Below are positions 26,371 through 34,492 of a stretch of 64,000 nt of DNA, one piece after another (positions within the stretch are counted from its first letter, which is position 1; each line of letters opens with the position of its first letter). A model generated the notes under the pieces. That model searched no databases. It was not told the DNA's origin and saw nothing but the letters and a program-made list of their open reading frames with translations. The translations under genes and the position numbers were made by a program. Source of the stretch: Arthrobacter livingstonensis (lineage in GTDB: Bacteria > Actinomycetota > Actinomycetes > Actinomycetales > Micrococcaceae). The stretch covers positions 310,001-374,000 of the forward strand of contig NZ_QJVD01000001.1 of NCBI RefSeq assembly GCF_003219815.1. Reading direction: 5' to 3'.

Positions 26371-27242
26371 TGATTCCTAGGCGACTGGATCAGATTCTAA
26401 CCAAAAAGCCGGTCTTGCGGCTCTCAATCATTGGCGATGGGCTCCAACGTCTTGGGGAGCATGTCGCTGGACTGGCAGCATCAATCGAAACCTTGCAGGC
26501 CCGGGACGACATTAGAGGCGCTGCCGCCTTGGACGTGATCTGTACAGAAGAAGCCGCCAAAGTCCTCATTCTCCTGGACATGGCTCGTGATATCTACTCT
26601 CAAAAGGTAGGCCAAATATCAGCAAAGAGCTTCTACAACCACCTTGCTCGGTCTATCTACGCTCAGGTGCATGGCAGCAACCCGGCTGACTACAGAGAAA
26701 TAGTCCGACAGGTCAAGGACCATCGGGAAAGCCACTATCTCGACGGGCCCAATGATGCTGATTGGGGGTTCCGAAACGACTTACAAAGGCAACGTGACAC
26801 CGCCCTCTATGTTGACTATGAGGAAAATGAGCCGGGGCAATTCTCGTGGTCCGGAGGTAACCCTGAACTGGTCAATGTGTCGGCAATGATTACACCCCTC
26901 GTGCTTTCGATGAGAGAGGTGGGGATGCTCACCGAGGCGGGAGCGCGCGCCACAGCGGAGGTATGGAAAATCTCTAAATTCGATGAGTCGACACGCTGGG
27001 AATATTGTCAGCTCAAGGCTTTGGACGTGGTCCGTTCTGTTCTTCCCGAACACGAGGAAGAGGCTCGCGGCTTGCGCGGTCACACAGTCACTGTGACGCA
27101 AAAGTGGACGTTTCCATTGACCGGCCTCGATCTTTCCTTGATCGTGCGGCCCCGAGAAGTGATGCAGGAAAAGCAGGCGGCCCACCTCAACCAAATGATG
27201 ATGGACGAATACGGCCCATCAATGACCGGTGATTACCGTTAG
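26367..27242 (+). CDS. AbiV-like HEPN-domain protein
   Basis: The 291-residue protein resembles the AbiV family of abortive-infection proteins. A helical segment near residue 60 (DVICTEEAAKVLILLDMARD) matches the conserved HEPN helix where AbiV has an ALEELGKA-type sequence. A middle block has a VKDHRESH stretch (near 115) and ends in TALYVDYEE near 147, another family mark. HEPN proteins are often RNases or nucleotide-binding toxins; the usual RxxxxH motif is not clear here. Its ATG overlaps the SRAP stop (ATGA). The transposon now separates it from the original promoter. Family call by eye. Confidence 0.55.
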   Translation: MMIPRRLDQILTKKPVLRLSIIGDGLQRLGEHVAGLAASIETLQARDDIRGAAALDVICTEEAAKVLILLDMARDIYSQKVGQISAKSFYNHLARSIYAQVHGSNPADYREIVRQVKDHRESHYLDGPNDADWGFRNDLQRQRDTALYVDYEENEPGQFSWSGGNPELVNVSAMITPLVLSMREVGMLTEAGARATAEVWKISKFDESTRWEYCQLKALDVVRSVLPEHEEEARGLRGHTVTVTQKWTFPLTGLDLSLIVRPREVMQEKQAAHLNQMMMDEYGPSMTGDYR

Positions 27243-27376
27243 GAGGCTTTCGCATCAGTCGGCTCGTCCCAGTGGGTTGAGTATCGGCGCGAGAGGACCT
27301 AGCGCTCCAGACAGAGCGGTTGGTGCGTCAAGTAAGTTGAGGCCCACGCCGTGGGACTGCGCGTGGCCACGGTCAA

Positions 27377-27750
27377 TTAGCCCTCGACAATTTCCAGATC
27401 AGCGTCCCTGTAGTTGTCGAGTAGGAATATTGGCTTGCTGGAAGGGTCGAGGACGAGCCTAAAGTCTGAGTTGACGGTTTTCCCCGCCAATTATGTGATG
27501 CGGCCGGCCGCGCAGGCAAACGGTATCCATGCAATGCCCAGAACGGCCCGAATCCAGCCAAGGTACTCGCGATTGTCGAGGGAGATCCACCGGTCAAGGA
27601 ATTTATGTTGCGACGCAACCGAAACGGTAATGCACTCTTCCGACAAGGCCGGGTTTTCCAGAAGCCATGCCAGATCCCGGAGGCGATGTGCCCGCCGGAA
27701 TCAGCCGACATTTGTTCTTGAACCAACCTTATTGGCCACAATGTACCCAC
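27377..27750 (-). pseudogene. Decayed gene of unknown family (two in-frame stops)
   Basis: One minus-strand frame reads like a real protein across two stop codons. It holds FRRAHRLRDLAWLL, then HKFLDRWISLDNREYLGW, then a stop (TAA at 27491-27493), then FRLVLDPSSKPIFLLDNYRD to the final stop at 27377-27379. An upstream TGA lies at 27701-27703. Composition and the continuing frame suggest a recently inactivated gene; the family is not recognised. The true start cannot be placed. Confidence 0.5.
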
Positions 27751-27925
27751 ATCGGTCTCTGAGGAAAGTTGAAAAAATCCGGGCAGATGCTAATCAGCAT
27801 GGTCCGCGGGCGAAGCCGTTCCGAGACCTCATGGTGGAGGAGTCGGCACCGCGTCGCCGCTCCTCGTCGCAACCTAGGCAGTGTGCAGGTACTGCGAGAG
27901 AATTTAGGCAGCGAGGAGGAAAGCA

Positions 27926-28222
27926 ATGGCTAACAAATCCAAGTACACCGGGTGGAGCAAGGACCAGTTTATGGCTACCTTGCGCCGCGAGATCCTCGCT
28001 GCACGGCTGAAGGTCACCCTCGACGAACAACTTCATCGTGAAACTTCTCTTACGGTGAAGCGTCTGGCAAACATGAAATTGCCCCGGATGCGCACGCCGG
28101 GGTGCCGTATCGGTAGCGATCCGGCAGATGCGCTTGTCCGGAGAGCTCTCGATGTCCGGGCGGGCCGTCCCAAGACGGTGCCGGCCGCGGAAGTATTGCG
28201 CGAGCTTGGCCCGGAGGGTTGA
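27926..28222 (+). CDS. Hypothetical 98-residue protein
   Basis: A clear GGAGGAAAG ribosome site precedes the ATG at 27926. The product is basic, helical and soluble. Its end (GRPKTVPAAEVLRELG) resembles the C-terminal segment of some antitoxin-like proteins, but no toxin partner lies beside it and I would not assign a family. Confidence 0.5.
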   Translation: MANKSKYTGWSKDQFMATLRREILAARLKVTLDEQLHRETSLTVKRLANMKLPRMRTPGCRIGSDPADALVRRALDVRAGRPKTVPAAEVLRELGPEG

Positions 28223-28371
28223 GCGGAAGGTTCCAATACCCTTCAGCCTGAAAGAAAAGAGCGACCCCGGGCCACGTCCTCGGCGTCGCACTTTTCTGCG
28301 GGGCTACGGTGTGGCGCTCCTAGCTGGGTCACCACCTCCGGCGGCTAGGTTTGCTACGGATGTCCCACCCA

Positions 28372-28617
28372 TCACCCCCGCCCTGCGTACCGGGCCCGGG
28401 CAGCCTGCACGCTTATCCCGAGAATGCATGCGATGGCGGCCCAGGTCGTGCCGTCGTAATCTCGCATGTCGCGTAGGCGGTTAGCGATCAGCCCGTCAGT
28501 GGCCTCGCGCAGGGCTATCAGGTCGCGCAGTTCTGCCTCGTCAACCGTCATTTCGGGGTTGCCCCGCCACCAGTGAAATGCTTCCGCATGGGACCTGGCG
28601 TTGCGCTCCGCGCTCAT
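28372..28617 (-). CDS. Small HTH-like protein
   Basis: The 81-residue product ends in a segment (YDGTTWAAIACILGISVQAARARY, residues about 54-77) resembling a sigma-70 region 4 or resolvase-type helix-turn-helix. Its ATG overlaps the stop of a 19-codon frame (28614-28673), suggesting coupling. Proteins of this kind are frequent on actinobacterial plasmids and islands. Function unknown. Confidence 0.5.
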   Translation of the reverse strand: MSAERNARSHAEAFHWWRGNPEMTVDEAELRDLIALREATDGLIANRLRDMRDYDGTTWAAIACILGISVQAARARYAGRG

Positions 28618-28673
28618 TCGTTCACCAGCTCGGCATCGGGCGCCTTGGGGTGTCCAACGTGGTTTGTGCTCAT
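28614..28673 (-). CDS. Possible 19-residue leader peptide
   Basis: A short frame (MSTNHVGHPK...) ends in a TGA overlapping the ATG of the 81-residue HTH-like gene (ATGA). The ribosome site is weak. It could be a leader that loads ribosomes on the next gene. Confidence 0.3.
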   Translation of the reverse strand: MSTNHVGHPKAPDAELVNE

Positions 28674-29076
28674 CGGGTTATGGCCTTTCGTGAGGTGAAA
28701 TTCTGTCGCGCCACCTCCCGGGCCGTCTTCGACGGCCGTTGTTCCTTCGAGCAAAGTAAGGCCTGAATTCGATCGAATTGTTGTCAGGAAAAGGGCAAGA
28801 ATGCGGGCCGGGTGGTCGGGTGAGCGACATCAGGATTCACCACGGTGCACACGAGGCATACACGGGCGATTCTCCCCAACGGCTTCAAGGAGACGACCGC
28901 AATCCTTGCGCGTCCCCAAGACGAACTTGCTGGTGTTCCTCGTTTGTAGACATCGCTGATCACATGGGCGCAATCATCCCTGGGGACACAAATTGGTGCA
29001 CGTGGTTCATCTGGTACTTGATATTGGTGAGCAGCCGGCTGTAGCGATCGCTGGTTCCCTCTGCAAGCATGGGACC
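28674..29076. other. Gap of about 400 bp in the accessory region
   Basis: No gene with a ribosome site or family likeness. Opposing frames (28778-29044 plus, 28784-29239 minus) mirror each other and are probably not coding. Confidence 0.4.
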
Positions 29077-29547
29077 ATGAACGTCGCCGCGCTTGTGATC
29101 TCCATTCTTGCTTTTCTCGCGGCTGCCGTGAGCGCCCTGTTCGCCCGCCAGCAGGTTCACGTGGCCCAGTCAGCGTCACGCGCCCAATCGCTCCTCGCTG
29201 TCTTGGACTATCTCCAACGCCCTGACATCCGTGATTCACGACGAGAGATCCTCACGGTCTTGGCCACCATTCCCGCCTCTGAGTGGACAGCGGAACAATG
29301 CGCGACTGCCTCCAACGCATCGGCTTCGTACGACCTAATAGGGACACTTTTGCGCAGCGGAGTTGTCGACAGCGGTCCGATCATCCAGAGCTACGGAGCA
29401 AGCATCATTCGTTGCCACAAGGTGTGTGCGCCCATGATAGAAGGCTTCCGTAGCAACATGGTCGATGCCCTTGCTCGAAGCTACTGGGATGACTTTGATT
29501 GGCTGGCTGATGAGGCCCGCAAGGAATTTGGGCATGTAGGTCTGTGA
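29077..29547 (+). CDS. Small membrane-anchored protein, DUF4760-like
   Basis: The 156-residue product begins with a membrane helix (MNVAALVISILAFLAAAVSA) followed by a helical soluble domain with RQQVHVAQSASRAQSLL and repeated charged helices. This resembles the DUF4760 type of one-span membrane proteins found in defence and mobile regions. The in-frame upstream start (28993) would put extra residues before the helix and is less likely. Ribosome site weak. Function unknown. Confidence 0.5.
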   Translation: MNVAALVISILAFLAAAVSALFARQQVHVAQSASRAQSLLAVLDYLQRPDIRDSRREILTVLATIPASEWTAEQCATASNASASYDLIGTLLRSGVVDSGPIIQSYGASIIRCHKVCAPMIEGFRSNMVDALARSYWDDFDWLADEARKEFGHVGL

Positions 29548-29933
29548 CTTTCACTTGGACAAGTCGGGGGTGTCTGGGTACCGGGCCATAAACTAGCGAG
29601 TAGGAGCAATGGTCGTAGCGCCTTTACCCGTGGCCATGCTGGCCACAGGCTTGAACTTGAAACTGCGATCGCATATTGGTCTCAAAAAGCGCTCTGAAGC
29701 TTCGCAGATGATGAATCCGAGCGGTCGTTTCCGTTGTTCGGTCCGCCCTCTGCCTTGTCGTTGGCGCCAGGACTTCAACGGTGTGGACTGGCTAATTCAC
29801 GTCGAACAACCGCCGGCCGTCAGCGCGGGAACTCTGGCCAGCCCCGGGCAGTCATCTGGACCGCAAGGTCAACCACAATCTGGCCGAGTTCTTGCCGGCG
29901 CTGCCAGCAACTGAATCTGTAGCCGCCCCACGA
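29548..29933. other. Gap of about 390 bp
   Basis: Short frames on both strands (29593-29922) give no recognisable proteins. Nothing certain is visible. Confidence 0.4.
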
Positions 29934-30254
29934 TTAGTATTCACCTTCGGGATATCCGTCGGCATGGTCGTAGACGTCCTTCCAGATTGAGTCACGGCGG
30001 GGGATGCGGGTGACTGTTTCGGCGCGCACCCAGAAGTCGTAGGCGGCGTCGTTCGCCTGCCAGCGGATGTTGGCGTGGGTAGCTGTCCAGAAGGTGACCT
30101 TGGCGTCCACGGTTTCAGTGTCACCGTCGGTGCGCTGCACGCTTGCCCGTACGTAGGGTTCGCGGCGGTCCGTGAACCGGGTTGTCGGGTGCACGGCGAA
30201 ATCCGGGTGTGATTCGACGTACGCGCGCTGGCTGCTGTTCTCCACGGCGGTCAT
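29934..30254 (-). CDS. Hypothetical 106-residue protein
   Basis: The chosen ATG at 30254 gives a soluble protein with a plausible beta-rich middle (RASVQRTDGDTETVDAKV, then FWTATHANIRWQ) and charged tail. The longer frame upstream to 30641 has poor composition and is probably not coding. No family recognised and no neighbours to suggest a role. Confidence 0.5.
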   Translation of the reverse strand: MTAVENSSQRAYVESHPDFAVHPTTRFTDRREPYVRASVQRTDGDTETVDAKVTFWTATHANIRWQANDAAYDFWVRAETVTRIPRRDSIWKDVYDHADGYPEGEY

Positions 30255-30631
30255 TTTAGGCACCCCGGCTGGCACCGACCTGCCTGCTGCCGCGTTCCGC
30301 ATGGGTGAGTGATGGGCCTGTTGCTCATTGCGCGGTGGCATGCTAGGACAAAGAAGCCGCTCCGGACGGATGGGTCGGGGCGGCTTCAAAGGGGTTGCCC
30401 TTCCGCATTGGGGGACCGGAAGGACAAGAAGCAGAATACTCCCTGCCTGACGAAACACCCAACCCGGACCAACCCATGACGGCGATCTGATTGCTGCACA
30501 CATCCCTCGCGAGTAAGGTCGGGATGTTGGCTCCCGGAACCAAGGATATGCTCCTGCCATGTTGGGGGGTCCTCGTCGACCCGAACCAACACGGACGGCC
30601 CTGCCGGACGGCGTGACCGCCAGAAAAAGGA
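30255..30631. other. Gap of about 380 bp
   Basis: No gene is visible. A hairpin-like pair GAAGCCGC / GCGGCTTC lies near 30351-30384 and may be a terminator. Confidence 0.4.
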
Positions 30632-30656
30632 AGCGCCCCACTTGATGTGGGGCGCT
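30632..30656 (-). terminator. Intrinsic terminator of dinD
   Basis: AGCGCCCCAC and GTGGGGCGCT pair perfectly over 10 bp around a 5-nt loop. On the minus strand a TTTTT run follows. It lies 9 bp past the dinD stop. Confidence 0.85.
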
Positions 30657-30665
30657 ACTTTCAAT

Positions 30666-31517
30666 TCATGGTGCAATCTCAGGCAGTGTCCTCTTCGGGA
30701 GTTCCTTCTCGCCCTTCCTGAGTCGACGCCCTACTTTCGCGATGTCTTCTTCAGCAGCTAGGTCTTCGGGTTTGATACCTCGACCGGCAAGCATCGAACG
30801 TACACTAGTGCTGTTGTCCACGTGTTCGCGGGAGATAGCTACCTCCCCTTGGTGACCTTCACGCTCGATGTTCACCTTCGACATTTCGTTGATCAAGCTC
30901 TTTGCGGAAATCGTCAGGCTCGGCAAGAAGTCAGCCAGCGGCCGACTCGCGGTGATCCCGTAGTGGTCCTTCATTTGCTGCGTAGTCCTGCCACCGAAAA
31001 ATGCTTTGTCCCCGACAGATCGGACTCTTGCAATGGAGGGCCCATCTAGGCCACGATCGACAAAAACCGCAGAGAGCGCCTTCTCGGACGATTTGAGCTG
31101 CTCACGTGTCTCCAAACGTTCTGCCTGGCGCATTCGCTCCTCGATGAGCTCCTGCTTGCGAGTTTGCAACGCGAAATAGCTTTGTGCATAGGCAATTGCT
31201 GACTTTTTCGGATCTCCGTTCTGAGCGATGAGGTAGCACGCGTACCGAGACAGCATGAAGTCCTCAATTTCGCGCTGCGCGCCTGATCCAAGGGGGACCT
31301 TTTTCGTCACTTGACGAAAATGCTCGTCTTCGGATATACCAACCGTTCGGCAGGACTCGATCGCCTTGCCAACGACTTGCGCAAACGCTTCCCACCGGCT
31401 ATACCCAAGAACCTCTTGCAGGTTCCGCGCAAACCAAAACTCGACGTCCGTTTCCGGCGCCGATTCACAGGCCTCGTCGAGCCGCCTCTGGATTGCGATG
31501 ACTTCCTTGTTGTCCAA
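30666..31517 (-). CDS. dinD: DNA-damage-inducible protein D (DinD)
   Basis: DinD of E. coli (274 residues) is an SOS-induced inhibitor of RecA filament activity. This 283-residue protein matches along its length: EFWFARNLQEVLGYSRWEAF near residue 23, the strongly conserved LGSGAQREIEDFMLSRYACYLIAQNGDP near 75-105 and a C-terminal helical part. The start is TTG at 31517 because GGAGGG sits 6 bases upstream; earlier in-frame codons to 31589 lack a ribosome site. No clear SOS box was identified by eye. It has an intrinsic terminator. Confidence 0.88.
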   Translation of the reverse strand: MDNKEVIAIQRRLDEACESAPETDVEFWFARNLQEVLGYSRWEAFAQVVGKAIESCRTVGISEDEHFRQVTKKVPLGSGAQREIEDFMLSRYACYLIAQNGDPKKSAIAYAQSYFALQTRKQELIEERMRQAERLETREQLKSSEKALSAVFVDRGLDGPSIARVRSVGDKAFFGGRTTQQMKDHYGITASRPLADFLPSLTISAKSLINEMSKVNIEREGHQGEVAISREHVDNSTSVRSMLAGRGIKPEDLAAEEDIAKVGRRLRKGEKELPKRTLPEIAP

Positions 31518-31764
31518 CTTAGTCCCTCCATCTACACGATTATGGGTGTAAGCCACCCCCACCCCCGATGGTAGCCCGTTCAGGCTCACAGGATTTTTGA
31601 TCTAGTCTGGGCTGCCTATATTTTCGTCGACGAGTTGATGCCCGTCCCGGTTCACCTCGGGCGGGCGACGGTTTGGTTGTTCCCGCCTTTCCGCTGGTGA
31701 CGGTTGTCCACAATCCGGCCCGTGGGGCTGGTGCAAGCCGTGCCCGGAGGGCTAGCGTGAGCCC

Positions 31765-32397
31765 ATGGTGGGCTGGGACGTGTCGAGGCATCCGGAGTGG
31801 GACATGATGTAAGCTGCCGGGCTGACCGTGCGGGAGATCGCCACCTGGTGCCACCAGCACGACACCACCGTCCGCCTCCACCTGCAGGTCCGTGACAAGT
31901 ACCAGCCAGACCTGCGCACCATGCACGAGACCGCTCTGGCTGCGCGCGGGAACGACCGGCCAACCACTGGCTGGCGGCGCAGGCACGCCGAAGCAGTCGA
32001 CTTCGTCGACGACCATGGGCGGCTCCCCGACACAAACAGCAGCATCATCGCTGAACAGTCCTTGGCTGGATGGATCACCGTGCAACAACTCGCCGCGAAC
32101 CGCGGGGAGCTCTCCACCGCCAAAAGAATTCTCATGGGCGACCTCCCCGGGTGGGATGCCTCACCCCGCCAGGCCCTGCTGGATGAGAACTGGCGGGCAC
32201 GTTTCGGCTAGCTCAAGGACTTCGTCGCCACCAACGGACGGGTGCCGCGGTGGCGGACCCACGCCAGCGAGCACGAGCGCGTCCTCGGCGTCTGGCTTCA
32301 CAATCAGCACCAAACCCGGGCGGAAGGGACAATACTCCCGTGGCGCCTCGAAGCCCTCAACGAGGTTTTCCCCAAGGGGTGGAGCAGCCGAACGTAG
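31765..32397 (+). pseudogene. Helicase-associated-domain protein, inactivated by two nonsense codons
   Basis: One continuous plus frame has the family pattern of helicase-associated repeats: an N-terminal Trp-rich HPEW region, TVREIATWC, then repeats with DFVDDHGRLP and DFVATNGRVP followed by W-L/I-x-x-Q. It is interrupted by TAA at 31810-31812 and TAG at 32209-32211 and ends at 32397. Without the stops it would be about 210 residues. Substitution, not frameshift, killed it. The domain probably binds DNA; such proteins are common on actinobacterial plasmids and phages. Confidence 0.75.
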
Positions 32398-32620
32398 GTG
32401 CAGCCGCAGTCCCACTTCATGCGGCGTGCCATTGGACACCGTATGGAGGGCTGAAGGAGGGCTGGGGTTTGGTCTTGCCGTGGCTTTTCTGTGGCCTAAC
32501 CGTGTCGAATCGCATAGAGTCGGGAATTGAAACAATGGCCTCAAAGGTAAGGGCACGATCATCTCACCCAGTCAGAACTCTGGATTCGCAGGGACTGCAC
32601 GCCTCGGGATCCGCGAAATC

Positions 32621-32938
32621 GTGAGGCAGCTCAATAGCGGACTCGGTGCAACCCTCGTTGCGGCACTCACGGGCAGCAAAGATCCGAGGATCAGCTACAA
32701 GTGGGCCAGGGACACCGGCCCAGAGCCAAGACCCGACGCAGTGCAGAGACTGCTGCTGGCGCACCGGGCATGGATCGCCGTGTCCACAAATGAAGGTGAG
32801 CACGTGGGCCGTCTTTGGTTCATCGGCGCAAATCCATGGCTGGATGAAAGCTCGCCCATCGAAGCCATCAGCAATCTGGAGTCCAAGAAGGTCATGAAGG
32901 CCGCCCAGGCAATGATCGATGACCGTTTCAATGGATGA
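32621..32938 (+). CDS. Xre/MbcA/ParS-type antitoxin-like protein 1 (start uncertain)
   Basis: The 105-residue frame from GTG 32621 shows an N-terminal Xre-like helix-turn-helix (LGATLVAALTGSKDPRISYKWA) and a C-terminal toxin-binding-like part ending WFIGANPWLDESSPIEAI. It is a paralogue of the gene at 33189. Similarity to that gene continues upstream of the GTG (FAGTARLGIREIV against FDATRMNIHDLV), but no ATG is in frame there. An ATG with a decent context at about 32535 lies in another frame, so a small N-terminal frameshift is possible. No RES-type toxin follows. Confidence 0.6.
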   Translation: MRQLNSGLGATLVAALTGSKDPRISYKWARDTGPEPRPDAVQRLLLAHRAWIAVSTNEGEHVGRLWFIGANPWLDESSPIEAISNLESKKVMKAAQAMIDDRFNG

Positions 32939-33188
32939 AACGCATTTGCACATCGGCCGGTTAGGTCTTCCTGGGAAGTGCGTCAACTTTTCACCGGACT
33001 TCCTGCCGGTTTCGCTTACCGGTAGTGGTAGCCATTCACGTGGTCCGGATTCGCCGGCTACATTCGACGGCTGGCTTCACCTTCAGGCAGCTCTGACTGC
33101 ATTGTTCAGTCGCTAAATTGTTGTTTTTCAGTTGTTTTTCAGTTGTTTTCAAGTTGCCCAAGGTGGCTGGATCTGACAGTATCAGCCT

Positions 33189-33569
33189 ATGGAAGCAACT
33201 ATTCGAAACGGGATCCACTTCGATGCCACCAGGATGAATATTCACGACCTGGTGCGAGAGCTGAACGGAAACGTGGGTGCCTCGGTCGTGCAGACCATGG
33301 CCGGGGTGAAAGACCGGACGTCCCCCTTCAAATGGGCCAAGCCTGACGGTCCGGAACCTCGCCCCGAGGTTGAGGCGCGATTGCGCCTCGGATACAGGGT
33401 GTGGAGAACGCTCGAAATGGTTGAGGGCAAGCACGTCGCTTTGGCGTGGTTGATGGGTGCAAACCCGCGCTTGGGCGAGGAACTACCGGTGCTCTGCATC
33501 CAGCAGCAGCGCTCCCGTGCCGTCATCGGCGCAGCTGAGGCCTTCGTCAACGATAGCTACACTGCGTGA
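33189..33569 (+). CDS. Xre/MbcA/ParS-type antitoxin-like protein 2
   Basis: The 126-residue protein has an HTH segment (NIHDLVRELNGNVGASVVQTMAG then SPFKWAKPDG) and a C-terminal block with LAWLMGANPRLGEELP. It aligns along its length with the gene at 32621 (GPEPRP, GANP and the closing helix). Antitoxins of this family pair with RES-domain toxins that destroy NAD. No such toxin lies next to either copy, so these are orphan or solitary regulators. The direct upstream DNA holds three repeats of TTGTTTTTCAG-like sequence. Confidence 0.65.
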   Translation: MEATIRNGIHFDATRMNIHDLVRELNGNVGASVVQTMAGVKDRTSPFKWAKPDGPEPRPEVEARLRLGYRVWRTLEMVEGKHVALAWLMGANPRLGEELPVLCIQQQRSRAVIGAAEAFVNDSYTA

Positions 33570-33768
33570 CACGGATTCCTCTAACTTTGCCGTTTGCAAA
33601 GGTCGGCGTCAGGAGATTATTACCTTCTGTGACGCTACTCGCGCTGGAGATCTTCCGGAAGATAAATTTGCGAGATCCACTCGTCTACCAGTCGAAAGCT
33701 TTTTTGGGACAAAATCTCCCGGCGGACCGGGGATTTTCTCAGCACCCGGTGCACCGTAAAGTGCCACT

Positions 33769-34413
33769 ATGACCCCTGATGCACAGCTATCGAATCAGAC
33801 GGACGCTCTTCGCGAACTCACGGACGCCGCGGCTAATTTGGCCGGCGACCCCGCGCTCATTGAAGCGCTGACTAAAATGCTATTTGCGATAGAGGCCCGT
33901 CTCGCAGGTCACGAGTTGACTGCTGAGCAGGTGTCCTACTTGATTGAAACTGGCGCTTTCGTAGTTTCAGGGAAGCATGACGCCCGATCTCCCAGAGGGA
34001 AGATCGAGGTGCAGCTCGTGATGACCGAGGGCGACTACTTGCATCTTCGCAATACTTTTTCACTGAACGCCACTGCAGGCCATTTGGGCTGGAACGAAAA
34101 GGACGTTCTGAAAGCGGTCGCCGACGGACGTCTCTACGCTGTCGAGGTGTTAGGCCTTACCCGCCTCCCCTCTTGGCAATTCGAATCGATCCCTCTGGGA
34201 ATAATCCTTCCTGGAAGGATTCTTCCCGGGGTGTCAAAAATCATTGAAGTCATCGATCCCCAGTGGCCTTCAACTATCATCCACGGCTACATGAATGCAC
34301 CCCAGAAGGGCCTCATCGCTGAGGGCCGCAAGACGCCGATCGCGTGGCTCCGCGACGGAGGTGATGTCGAAACCGTGGTCGAACTCATCAAGACCCAAAC
34401 CTGGGGCTCGTAG
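33769..34413 (+). CDS. Excisionase-type HTH plus antitoxin-like C-terminal domain
   Basis: The 214-residue protein has a winged-HTH or excisionase-like segment (LGWNEKDVLKAVADGRLYAVEV near residue 106, then a W-x-F strand) and a C-terminal region with HGYMNAPQKGLIAEGRKTPIAWLRDGGD near 175. That tail resembles the toxin-binding part of actinobacterial Xre/MbcA-like proteins. It is third in a row of similar genes (32621, 33189). A toxin partner is not visible. It may regulate the neighbouring region. Confidence 0.55.
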   Translation: MTPDAQLSNQTDALRELTDAAANLAGDPALIEALTKMLFAIEARLAGHELTAEQVSYLIETGAFVVSGKHDARSPRGKIEVQLVMTEGDYLHLRNTFSLNATAGHLGWNEKDVLKAVADGRLYAVEVLGLTRLPSWQFESIPLGIILPGRILPGVSKIIEVIDPQWPSTIIHGYMNAPQKGLIAEGRKTPIAWLRDGGDVETVVELIKTQTWGS

Positions 34414-34492
34414 TCAGCTATGGCTTGGGCACGGACGGGAGACCACGCAGCGTTGAGACCCAGCTGGATGGCTCGGTTGCTATTTCATTTAG

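Noticed and set aside
27414-28010. 198-residue plus frame
   Set aside because: Mirror of the decayed minus gene; composition is unlike protein and there is no ribosome site.
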